6,483 nucleotides of DNA from Mariprofundaceae bacterium. Its GTDB lineage: Bacteria > Pseudomonadota > Zetaproteobacteria > Mariprofundales > Mariprofundaceae. Positions within the stretch are counted from its first letter, which is position 1. Each line of letters opens with the position of its first letter. The position numbers and the translations under genes were made by a program. The stretch spans positions 1 to 6,483 of the forward strand of contig WSZY01000041.1 of assembly GCA_013139875.1 (NCBI GenBank), given 5' to 3'. Positions 1 to 5,923 of this stretch are shown one piece after another. Below the pieces are notes generated by a model. It was not told the DNA's origin. It did not search any database and worked only from the letters and a program-made list of their open reading frames with translations.

Positions 1-200
1 CAGTGAAAGAAGCTGCACAGGATGGCAAGGCCAGCAGGGCGATTGAGCATTTTGTCGCCAGAGAGCTGAGTTTAGCCAAATCCTCGGTTTCTGTCACATC
101 CGGTCATGCGTCACGTTCCAAGCGCCTCTTTATTGATGGCGATGTGGAGATTCTCCTCCGCAAACTTCAGGGCTGGCTGGAATCGTGTAAGGAAGTCTGA
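1..200 (+). CDS. DUF167/YggU-family protein, C-terminal part (5' truncated by window edge)
   Basis: About 65 C-terminal residues are visible; the reading frame is open to the left edge, so the start lies outside the window. The visible part carries the pattern typical of the small DUF167 (YggU, UPF0235) family: a stretch like AAQDGKASRAIEHFVARE, then a Lys-Ser-Ser-Val segment, then SGHASRSKRLFI. In the family this corresponds to the conserved 'P-x-x-G-K-A-N ... L-A ... K-S-x-V ... G-x-x-S-R-x-K' core. Asn is replaced by Ser in the 'GKAN' position (GKAS). Family members are about 95-100 residues, so roughly a third is missing. The biochemical role of the family is not established. It ends 227 nt before leuS and may or may not be co-transcribed with it. 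Family assignment is by motif recognition only. Confidence 0.8.
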   Translation, partial: VKEAAQDGKASRAIEHFVARELSLAKSSVSVTSGHASRSKRLFIDGDVEILLRKLQGWLESCKEV

Positions 201-205
201 GACAG
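195..205 (+). repeat. 11-bp direct repeat GTCTGAGACAG, copy 1 (copy 2 at 390-400)
   Basis: The same 11 bases occur at 195-205, across the stop codon of the DUF167 gene, and at 390-400, inside the last hairpin before leuS. Both copies contain the near-palindrome GTC-TGA-GAC. The match does not extend on either side. Meaning unknown; it could be chance. Confidence 0.4.
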
Positions 206-263
206 GGTTTCCTCTTTTCATTCAGGGCAATCCCCATCATCATTCGGGGTTATATTGATTGAA

Positions 264-402
264 GCTGAATAAAGCCATCCTTGGTCTTTTTCAGCACCGG
301 AAAGAGAAAAACGTGGTTTTCCTTTCCTCACAAAATCAGGCAGTTTTACCGCTCTGATTTTGGTTGCCCATCCGTGGGCGCCACAGGCTGTCTGAGACAG
401 CC
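264..402 (+). other. Tandem-hairpin leader region upstream of leuS (candidate structured RNA)
   Basis: Five stem-loops follow each other with spacers of 3-6 nt. Hairpin A (264-295) has 13 pairs: GCTGAA/TTCAGC, AAAG/CTTT and CCA/TGG, loop TCCT, single-base bulges T270 and T285. Hairpin B (299-327) has 11 pairs: GGAAAG/CTTTCC and GAAAA/TTTTC, bulge A305, loop ACGTGG. Hairpin C (332-361) pairs AAAATCAG with CTGATTTT and extends by GC/GC across bulge T353. Hairpin D (366-379) is GCCCA-TCCG-TGGGC. Hairpin E (386-402) is GGCTGTC-TGA-GACAGCC. A looser CCCC/GGGG pairing lies at 232-249. The last stem ends 11 nt before the leuS Shine-Dalgarno. No class I recognise fits. A TATATT at 251-256 could be a -10 box but lacks a good -35. 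Whether this is a cis-acting leader, an sRNA or processing sites is unknown; the pairings are read directly, the function is inference. Confidence 0.55.
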
Positions 403-427
403 AGTCGTTATCCAGGAGTGATCACAG

Positions 428-2890
428 GTGTCAGATCGTTACGAACCGCAGAAAATAGAGAAAAAGTGGCAGGCAAAATGGGATGAGGCCGGGGTTGACC
501 TGCCTTCAGAAGACCCGTCTGATGCCCGGAAATCCTACTACTGCCTGGAGATGTTCCCCTATCCATCCGGCAATCTGCACATGGGTCATGTGCGTAACTA
601 CTGCCTCGGTGATGTGATAGCCCGCTACAAGAGAATGAATGGTTTCAATGTGCTGCACCCGATTGGCTGGGATGCATTCGGCCTTCCAGCTGAGAATGCA
701 GCGATCAAACACAAGCGTCCACCGGCTGAGTGGACCTATCACAATATTGACCAGATGCGTGGTCAGTTGAAGCAGCTCGGTCTCTCTTATGACTGGAGCC
801 GTGAGTTTGCTACCTGCCAGCCCGAATATTACCGCTGGGAGCAGTGGATGTTTATCAAGCTGGTAGAGAAAGGGCTGGCCTACCGTAAAGAGGCTGAAGT
901 GAACTGGTGTCAGCCCTGCCATACCGTGCTTGCCAATGAGCAGGTGGTGGAGGGCGCATGCTGGCGCTGTGACACCCCGGTTGAGCGTAAGAATCTTGCC
1001 CAGTGGTTCATCAGGATTACCGACTATGCCGAGGAGCTTCTGAACGACCTGGACAAGCTGTCCGGCTGGCCCGAGAAGGTGATCGGTATGCAGCGCAACT
1101 GGATCGGCCGCTCGACCGGTACGGAAGTCTCTTTCGGTGTTGAAGGCAGCGAAGAAGTTTTAGACATCTTCACTACCCGTCCCGACACATTGATGGGTGT
1201 CACCTACATGGCAGTGGCGGCAGGCCATCCGCTGGCGAAGAGGGCTGCGAAATCCAATTCTGAACTGGCGAAGTTCCTGGAGGAGTGCTCACACATCTCT
1301 ACCAAAGAGGCCGATGTGGCGCTGATGGAGAAGAAGGGGATGGATACCGGTTTCAAGGCTCTACATCCGATTACGGGAGAAACGGTTCCGATCTGGGTCG
1401 CCAACTTTGTATTGATGAGCTATGGCACCGGCGCGGTGATGAGTGTGCCTGCGCATGACGAGCGTGATCATGAATTTGCCCACAAATATGGTATTGCAAT
1501 CAAGCAGGTGATCAAGCCTGTGGATAGTGAGTGGAACATTCAGGCAGCCGCTTTTATTGAGGCGGGCGTACTGATCAACTCTGCACAATTCGATGGTCTC
1601 GGTTCAATCGATGCAAAGGTGGCTATTACTGAATTTCTGACAAGCGCGGGTAAAGGTGAAGAACGGGTTCAATACCGGCTTCGTGACTGGCTGGTTTCAC
1701 GCCAGCGCTACTGGGGTGCACCAATCCCGGCCATCCACTGCGATGGATGCGGTATTGTTATGGTGCCGGAAGATCAGCTGCCGGTGGTTCTTCCCGAGCA
1801 CCTGCAGCCAACCGGTGGCGCATCACCACTGACCGAGTGCGAAGAGTTTGTGCATGTAGATTGCCCCAAGTGTGGTAAGGCAGCCAGACGTGAAACCGAT
1901 ACCTTTGATACTTTCATGGAATCATCCTGGTATATGAACAGGTATACCTCACCACACTCTGATGATGCGATGGTGGATGCGGCTGCGATGAAGCAGTGGG
2001 CACCGGTAGATCAGTATGTCGGTGGCGTGGAACATGCCGTGTTGCATCTGCTCTATGCCCGCTTCTATCATAAGCTGATGCGTGATGCCGGACTGTTTAC
2101 ATCTGAAGAGGGCGGTGATGAGCCGTTCAGAAACCTGCTGACACAGGGGATGGTGCTCAAAGATGGTGCCAAGATGTCCAAGTCCAAGGGTAATACGGTT
2201 GACCCGAATTCCATCATTGAGAAGTACGGTGCTGATACTGCACGCCTGTTTACCCTGTTTGCTGCACCACCGGAGAAAGATCTGGAGTGGAGTGATGCCG
2301 GAGTTGATGGCGCAAGCCGCTTTCTGAAACGCGTCTGGCGACTGATGGAGAGTGCCGACATCAAGCCTGCCGGTGAGGACGATGCGGCTGCAGTCAAAGC
2401 ACTGCGCCTGACGATCCACACCACCATCGGGCGCGTGACCCACGCCTTTGAACAGGGCTATGCCTTTAATGTTGCCATTGCTGCTTTGATGGAGATGACC
2501 AATGCACTGAGTGCCTTTGAGCCGAAGGGTGAGAAAGGGGTTGCCGTTGTGCGTGAGGGGCTGGAGGCACTGGCTGCCATGCTGGTGCCTTTTGTGCCCC
2601 ACTTTGCCTGCGAGCTCGGTGAGCGCATGGGTATGGAGAAGATGGCCGTAGTTGCTGACTGGCCTGCTGTGGATGAGTCCGCACTGGTTCAGGATGAGAT
2701 TACGCTGGCAGTTCAGATTCAGGGCAAGAGGCGTGGTGAGATCACCGTGCCAAAAGATGCGGATCAGGATGCTGTGATGGCAGCTGCAGAATCAGATGCA
2801 TCGATTGCCAAATGGCTGGATGGGATGCAGATCGTGAAGGTGATTTTTGTTCCCGGGCGTCTACTGAATATTGTGGTAAAACCGGCATGA
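428..2890 (+). CDS. leuS: Leucyl-tRNA synthetase (class I aminoacyl-tRNA synthetase)
   Basis: LeuRS charges tRNA-Leu with leucine in the cytoplasm, using ATP. The 820-residue product carries the class I signatures HMGH at residues 51-54 and KMSKS at 582-586. The CP1 editing domain is intact: the threonine-rich TTRPDT motif is at 249-254 and the HDERDHEFA segment, with the conserved editing Asp, is around 343-351. Two zinc-ligand sets are present: C161/C164 with C178/C181, and C438/C441 with C479/C482. Anticodon-binding and C-terminal domains follow, ending in a typical VPGRLLNIVVK tail. The E. coli enzyme is about 860 residues; the difference is largely explained by absence of the leucine-specific insertion just before KMSKS, where only a few residues follow GMVL. 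The GTG start at 428 is chosen because AGGAG at 414-418 lies 9 nt upstream and the N-terminus YEPQKIEKKWQ aligns with the family start. Its stop overlaps the lptE start. Confidence 0.98.
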   Translation: MSDRYEPQKIEKKWQAKWDEAGVDLPSEDPSDARKSYYCLEMFPYPSGNLHMGHVRNYCLGDVIARYKRMNGFNVLHPIGWDAFGLPAENAAIKHKRPPAEWTYHNIDQMRGQLKQLGLSYDWSREFATCQPEYYRWEQWMFIKLVEKGLAYRKEAEVNWCQPCHTVLANEQVVEGACWRCDTPVERKNLAQWFIRITDYAEELLNDLDKLSGWPEKVIGMQRNWIGRSTGTEVSFGVEGSEEVLDIFTTRPDTLMGVTYMAVAAGHPLAKRAAKSNSELAKFLEECSHISTKEADVALMEKKGMDTGFKALHPITGETVPIWVANFVLMSYGTGAVMSVPAHDERDHEFAHKYGIAIKQVIKPVDSEWNIQAAAFIEAGVLINSAQFDGLGSIDAKVAITEFLTSAGKGEERVQYRLRDWLVSRQRYWGAPIPAIHCDGCGIVMVPEDQLPVVLPEHLQPTGGASPLTECEEFVHVDCPKCGKAARRETDTFDTFMESSWYMNRYTSPHSDDAMVDAAAMKQWAPVDQYVGGVEHAVLHLLYARFYHKLMRDAGLFTSEEGGDEPFRNLLTQGMVLKDGAKMSKSKGNTVDPNSIIEKYGADTARLFTLFAAPPEKDLEWSDAGVDGASRFLKRVWRLMESADIKPAGEDDAAAVKALRLTIHTTIGRVTHAFEQGYAFNVAIAALMEMTNALSAFEPKGEKGVAVVREGLEALAAMLVPFVPHFACELGERMGMEKMAVVADWPAVDESALVQDEITLAVQIQGKRRGEITVPKDADQDAVMAAAESDASIAKWLDGMQIVKVIFVPGRLLNIVVKPA

Positions 2891-3402
2891 TGTTCCGTAC
2901 TCTGTTTGTTGCGACTTCCCTGATGCTGGCCTCATGCGGTTATCATCTGGTGGGTCACGGCGATGGTACGAGCGTGATCCCTGCCGATGTAAAGACAGTC
3001 TCCCTGCAGGCCACCAATGCAACAGCAGAAACCCTGATGCCTGAGTTGAAACGCCATTTCTTAACAAAGAGCGACAGAGGTTATGAGCTGCTGGATGTAG
3101 ACAAGGCTCAGGATTCAGAGGTGCATGCAGATGTCCGTCTTGAACAGGCATCCGAGCGGTTTGTGCCGATCGCCTATGATGCAACAGGTGTGGCAATCCA
3201 GTACCGCCTGATCATCTCCGGGAATATTCGTATCTACAGGAGTGGCAAACTGCTCTGGGAGAGCGGGGCGATCTCTGAATCCGGCGATGTATTTGTAACC
3301 GGTGGCCCGGCCGGTGTTGAGGCTTCGCGTAGCAGGATTCAACGTGATCTTCGAAAGCAGTGGGCAGCACGTGCATGGAACCGTCTGAGCTCTGGCTTCT
3401 GA
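2887..3402 (+). CDS. lptE: LPS-assembly lipoprotein LptE (RlpB)
   Basis: LptE is the outer-membrane lipoprotein that plugs and supports the LptD barrel, which inserts lipopolysaccharide into the outer leaflet. The 171-residue product begins with a lipoprotein signal peptide: Arg4, a hydrophobic stretch, then the lipobox L-A-S-C with the lipidated Cys at residue 17. The mature start CGYHLVG matches the CG(F/Y)HLRG opening common in LptE. Gly at the +2 position argues against inner-membrane retention. The frame is open further upstream (from 2812), but only the ATG at 2887 or the adjacent ATG at 2890 puts the signal peptide at the N-terminus. ATG 2887 overlaps the leuS stop in an ATGA arrangement; no clear Shine-Dalgarno is seen, suggesting coupling to leuS translation. 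The leuS-lptE-holA order is the classic one, which supports the call despite weak sequence conservation in this family. Confidence 0.93.
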   Translation: MMFRTLFVATSLMLASCGYHLVGHGDGTSVIPADVKTVSLQATNATAETLMPELKRHFLTKSDRGYELLDVDKAQDSEVHADVRLEQASERFVPIAYDATGVAIQYRLIISGNIRIYRSGKLLWESGAISESGDVFVTGGPAGVEASRSRIQRDLRKQWAARAWNRLSSGF

Positions 3403-3431
3403 CTGGTGTTTTCGATTAGCGGCCTGAAGCA

Positions 3432-4418
3432 GTGAAGTGCTCACCGGCAAAGCTGCTGCAGAGCAGTGCTTCGGCCTACTATCTCTTTGGAGAAGATTTT
3501 GATGCCATTTTCGAGGCTGCCGAGGCCCTGCTTCAGGAAGGCGATACCGATATAACCCGTTTGCGGGTTGATTGCTCCGAACTGGCCAGGGTAGAGACTG
3601 AAAGCCGCAATCAGGGCCTCTTCGGTTCCTCCATATGTTATGCGCTGATTCGTAATGCTGAGAGTGCCACCCCCAAACAGGGCGATCATCTACTGGCGAT
3701 GGTGAGCCAGGCCAGAGAAGAGAACCGGCTTATTATCTGTGCACCGGGTATCTCCTGGAAAAAAGCGCTGCACAAAAAGCTTCAGGCAGAACCCAACCTG
3801 GTACAGTGTGAATTCAACATTCCTACACCTGCTGTGTTCGGGCAGTGGCTCACCGAAGAGCTCGGCAGACATCAACTGAACATATGTGATGAGGCGATTC
3901 AGATGATGGGTGAACGGTTGCACGGTATGCGGGCGGCAGCTCGCCAGCTGATTGAGCGCCTGAAACTCTATGATGGTGGTGAGGGCAAGAGGATCGGCAT
4001 GGAGATTGTTGGCGACCTGCTCGGTGAGCGGAGTCCTGAGGATATTGAGGCCTACTGCCATGCTGTTGCTTTACGGGATACCGCTGCACTGGTGCTGTTA
4101 AGAAGGCTGGTGAATGAGCAGCAGGTCTCCGAGGTTCAGGTGTTAAGCTGGCTTGGTACACGAATGAACCAGCTGTTGATGTATCGCTGGTATGAGTCGC
4201 AGCGTGAACGCAATTCGCTGCAGAAAGCACGCCTGTTTGGCGATGCCCGCAGACGCGTGCCTCAGGAGTCAAAGCGGTGGAAGGGGAGCGAGCTCTCCTA
4301 TGCGCTAAGGCGTATGGTGCAGGCTGAGAAGCTTATCAAAGGAGCCTCAGTGGAGGCCAAGCTGGTGGTGCTGGAGCGGATGACGATGGATCTTTTGCAA
4401 AGGAACCCTACTGCGTGA
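3432..4418 (+). CDS. holA: DNA polymerase III delta subunit (clamp loader)
   Basis: The delta subunit is the part of the replicative clamp loader that opens the beta sliding clamp. The 328-residue product has the family layout: an N-terminal module starting near AYYLFGED (residues 15-22), a core with LIICAPG, a middle segment with FGQWLTEELGRHQLNICDEA, and a C-terminal alpha-helical collar domain ending in a Lys/Glu/Leu-rich helix. The NQGLFGSS segment holds L63-F64, which aligns by position with the E. coli Leu73-Phe74 wedge that inserts into the clamp. The E. coli protein is 343 residues, so length is normal. The start is GTG 3432; an in-frame TAG at 3417-3419 rules out anything further upstream, and the Shine-Dalgarno is weak or absent. 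It follows lptE by 29 nt and its stop overlaps the bioA start by 4 nt (GTGA). Confidence 0.95.
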   Translation: MKCSPAKLLQSSASAYYLFGEDFDAIFEAAEALLQEGDTDITRLRVDCSELARVETESRNQGLFGSSICYALIRNAESATPKQGDHLLAMVSQAREENRLIICAPGISWKKALHKKLQAEPNLVQCEFNIPTPAVFGQWLTEELGRHQLNICDEAIQMMGERLHGMRAAARQLIERLKLYDGGEGKRIGMEIVGDLLGERSPEDIEAYCHAVALRDTAALVLLRRLVNEQQVSEVQVLSWLGTRMNQLLMYRWYESQRERNSLQKARLFGDARRRVPQESKRWKGSELSYALRRMVQAEKLIKGASVEAKLVVLERMTMDLLQRNPTA

Positions 4419-5746
4419 GTGATCTCGAGAATCAACCTGATTGGCTTAATTTTGAACGTGAACATGTTTGGCATCCTTACGCTTCCATGAAAAATCCGAT
4501 GCCGGTCTACCCTGTAAAATCAGCCTCCGGTGTGACACTTACCTTTGAAGATGGCAGAGAGGTGATTGATGGCATGGCTTCATGGTGGTGTGCCATCCAC
4601 GGCTACAATGTACCCGAACTGAACAGTGCCGTTGAGTCACAACTCTCCAAAATGGCCCATGTGATGTTTGGCGGGTTGACCCATGAACCGGCAGCAGGGC
4701 TGGCCGAGAAACTGTTATCCATCGCACCAGCCGGAATGGAGCACGTTTTCTTTTCCGATTCCGGTTCGGTATCAGTGGAGGTGGCGATCAAGATGGCACT
4801 GCAGTACTGGCAGGCACAGGGAAAAAATGAGAGGCGGAGACTGCTGACCATCCGTTCCGGTTATCATGGTGACACATTCGGTGCGATGAGTGTTTGTGAC
4901 CCTGATGCCGGCATGCACCATCTTTTTACGGGTATGTTGGCTCAGCAGCTGTTTGCCGATGCACCGACTCTGGCCAGTGATGATGCGTGGAACGAATCAC
5001 AAGCTGTCTCACAAATGGCCTCCATCAAATCAAGAATCAAAACGCATCATCATGAGTTGGCCGCAGTGATTCTTGAGCCGATTGTGCAGGGAGCGGGTGG
5101 TATGCGCTTTTATGCACCGGAGTTTCTGCGTCAGGTGCGGGCGTTGTGTGATGAATATGAGCTGCTGTTAATCCTTGATGAGATTGCCACCGGCTTTGGA
5201 CGAACGGGAACCATGTTTGCCTGTGAACATGCCGGAATTGAACCGGATATCATGTGTGTGGGTAAAGCACTGACCGGTGGCTATATGACACTTGCCGCAA
5301 CACTATGCTCTTCCAAAGTGAGTGATGGCATTCATGCCGATTTTGAGGATAACAAACGTTCCGGTGTGCTCATGCACGGGCCGACATTCATGGCCAATCC
5401 ACTGGCCTGTTCAGTGGCGATAGCCAGTATTGATCTGCTGCTAAGCTCGCCCTGGCAGCAGCGTGTCCGGAGCATCGAACAGCAACTGGAAAAAGAGCTG
5501 GCCCCATGCCGTGAGATGGCAGGAGTGACGGATGTCCGCGTCAAAGGCGCAATCGGTGTGGTTGAGATGAAAGAGCCGGTAGATGTTGCAGCGGTTCAGT
5601 CTCAGCTGGTTGAGCAGGGAGTATGGCTTCGACCCTTTGGCAAACTGATCTATACCATGCCACCGTATGTAATCACTGCGCAGCAACTCTCCAGAGTCAC
5701 TTCGGCGATGTGTGAGGTAGTAACCTCCTCTTCCAGCCACACATAA
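4415..5746 (+). CDS. bioA: Adenosylmethionine-8-amino-7-oxononanoate aminotransferase (DAPA synthase)
   Basis: BioA converts KAPA to 7,8-diaminopelargonate in biotin synthesis, with pyridoxal phosphate as cofactor and, in the well-studied family members, S-adenosylmethionine as amino donor. The 443-residue product follows E. coli BioA closely: HVWHPYASM (Tyr22) near the N-terminus, MASWWCAIHGYN (from about 54), HVMFGGLTHEPA, the DSGSVSVEVA cofactor loop, GYHGDTFGAMSVCDPD, LDEIATGFGRTG with the PLP-binding Asp at 255, and GKALTGGYMTLAATL with the Schiff-base Lys at 284. HGPTFMANPLAC and WLRPFGKLIYTMPPY complete the family signature. Start GTG 4415 overlaps the holA stop; AAGGA at 4400-4404, 10 nt upstream, supports it. 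No other bio gene is in the window and no BirA-type operator was seen upstream, so expression probably follows the leuS operon. In E. coli nadD occupies this place after holA. Confidence 0.97.
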   Translation: MSDLENQPDWLNFEREHVWHPYASMKNPMPVYPVKSASGVTLTFEDGREVIDGMASWWCAIHGYNVPELNSAVESQLSKMAHVMFGGLTHEPAAGLAEKLLSIAPAGMEHVFFSDSGSVSVEVAIKMALQYWQAQGKNERRRLLTIRSGYHGDTFGAMSVCDPDAGMHHLFTGMLAQQLFADAPTLASDDAWNESQAVSQMASIKSRIKTHHHELAAVILEPIVQGAGGMRFYAPEFLRQVRALCDEYELLLILDEIATGFGRTGTMFACEHAGIEPDIMCVGKALTGGYMTLAATLCSSKVSDGIHADFEDNKRSGVLMHGPTFMANPLACSVAIASIDLLLSSPWQQRVRSIEQQLEKELAPCREMAGVTDVRVKGAIGVVEMKEPVDVAAVQSQLVEQGVWLRPFGKLIYTMPPYVITAQQLSRVTSAMCEVVTSSSSHT

Positions 5747-5767
5747 TATTTCCCGTAACCATTTAAT

Positions 5768-5795
5768 TTCACACGGTTTTAGATAGATGTATAAT
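5768..5795 (+). promoter_or_regulatory. Sigma-70-type promoter for the mini-ORF / FHA-GAF gene
   Basis: A perfect -10 box TATAAT lies at 5790-5795. TTCACA at 5768-5773, one mismatch from the TTGACA consensus, is placed 16 bp upstream. Transcription would start at about 5800-5803, giving a 5' leader of roughly 75 nt before the mini-ORF. It sits 21 bp beyond the bioA stop and points toward the FHA-GAF gene, which indicates that gene begins a new transcription unit. Read directly from the sequence; activity is inferred. Confidence 0.7.
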
Positions 5796-5801
5796 CAGCG
5801 C

Positions 5802-5821
5802 TCCCCTTTTTGAGGGATTTT
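5802..5821 (+). terminator. Weak terminator-like hairpin after bioA
   Basis: TCCC (5802-5805) can pair with GGGA (5814-5817) around an 8-nt loop, followed by TTTT (5818-5821). The stem is only 4 bp and it lies at or just past the predicted start point of the downstream promoter, so a role in ending the leuS-bioA transcript is possible but poorly supported. Confidence 0.2.
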
Positions 5822-5827
5822 CCTAAC

Positions 5828-5856
5828 AGCAGTGATGATAGATAATCAGCTTTTTT
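5828..5856 (+). terminator. AT-rich hairpin plus T-run between promoter and mini-ORF (terminator or attenuator candidate)
   Basis: AGC (5828-5830) and TGAT (5833-5836) can pair with ATCA (5845-5848) and GCT (5849-5851), with a bulged AG at 5831-5832 and an 8-nt loop, and six T residues run from 5851 to 5856. The layout is that of an intrinsic terminator but the stem is short and mostly A-T. Because it lies downstream of the TATAAT promoter and upstream of the Shine-Dalgarno at 5866, it could act either as the read-through stop of the bioA transcript or as an attenuator of the FHA-GAF gene. Confidence 0.3.
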
Positions 5857-5865
5857 AAACGGGAT

Positions 5866-5871
5866 AAGGAG
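5866..5871 (+). promoter_or_regulatory. Strong Shine-Dalgarno serving a 13-codon mini-ORF
   Basis: AAGGAG lies 6 nt before the ATG at 5878, which is near-ideal spacing. It is too far (52 nt) from the ATG of the FHA-GAF gene at 5924 to serve it directly. It therefore decides the start of the mini-ORF and, by inference, loads ribosomes for the gene behind it. Confidence 0.7.
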
Positions 5872-5877
5872 CAGCAA

Positions 5878-5919
5878 ATGATAAGCATGGTGATATCTTC
5901 TCTGGCTGTTGTTGAGTAA
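5878..5919 (+). CDS. 13-residue leader peptide / mini-ORF ahead of the FHA-GAF gene
   Basis: The ORF reads MISMVISSLAVVE and stops at TAA 5917-5919, four nucleotides before the ATG of the FHA-GAF gene. The best Shine-Dalgarno of the intergenic region precedes it. The product is hydrophobic with no recognised domain and is too short for a family call. The likely role, by inference, is translational coupling: ribosomes that finish here can restart at 5924, which has only a weak TTGAG-like site in front. It does not look like the broken N-terminus of the next gene, because the stop uses the first two bases of the seven-A run (5918-5924), so small length changes in that run would not remove the stop. 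It might be an arrangement without a function of its own. Confidence 0.45.
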   Translation: MISMVISSLAVVE

Positions 5920-5923
5920 AAAA

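Noticed and set aside
195..400. Small insertion element (MITE) with an 11-bp target duplication
   Set aside because: The segment between the two GTCTGAGACAG copies does not begin and end with inverted repeats, and the second copy is part of a hairpin, so insertion is not supported.
201..427. T-box riboswitch controlling leuS
   Set aside because: The region lacks the conserved T-box sequence and a recognisable stem I with a specifier loop, there is no T-run terminator before leuS, and T-boxes are mainly found in Firmicutes and some Actinobacteria.
1949..2602. Long open reverse-strand frame opposite leuS (about 217 codons)
   Set aside because: It lies wholly inside the well-supported leuS gene, its translation resembles no family I recognise, and it is a by-product of leuS codon usage. 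Other reverse-strand frames opposite leuS, lptE, holA, bioA and the FHA-GAF gene were dismissed for the same reason.
2812..2886. Longer N-terminus for LptE from an upstream ATG
   Set aside because: It would bury the lipoprotein signal peptide and lipobox inside the protein and overlap leuS by nearly 80 nt; ATG 2887 gives a normal signal peptide.
4380..4420. BirA-type biotin operator ahead of bioA
   Set aside because: No TTGTAAACC/GGTTTACAA-like inverted repeat is visible; the start of bioA is embedded in the end of holA.
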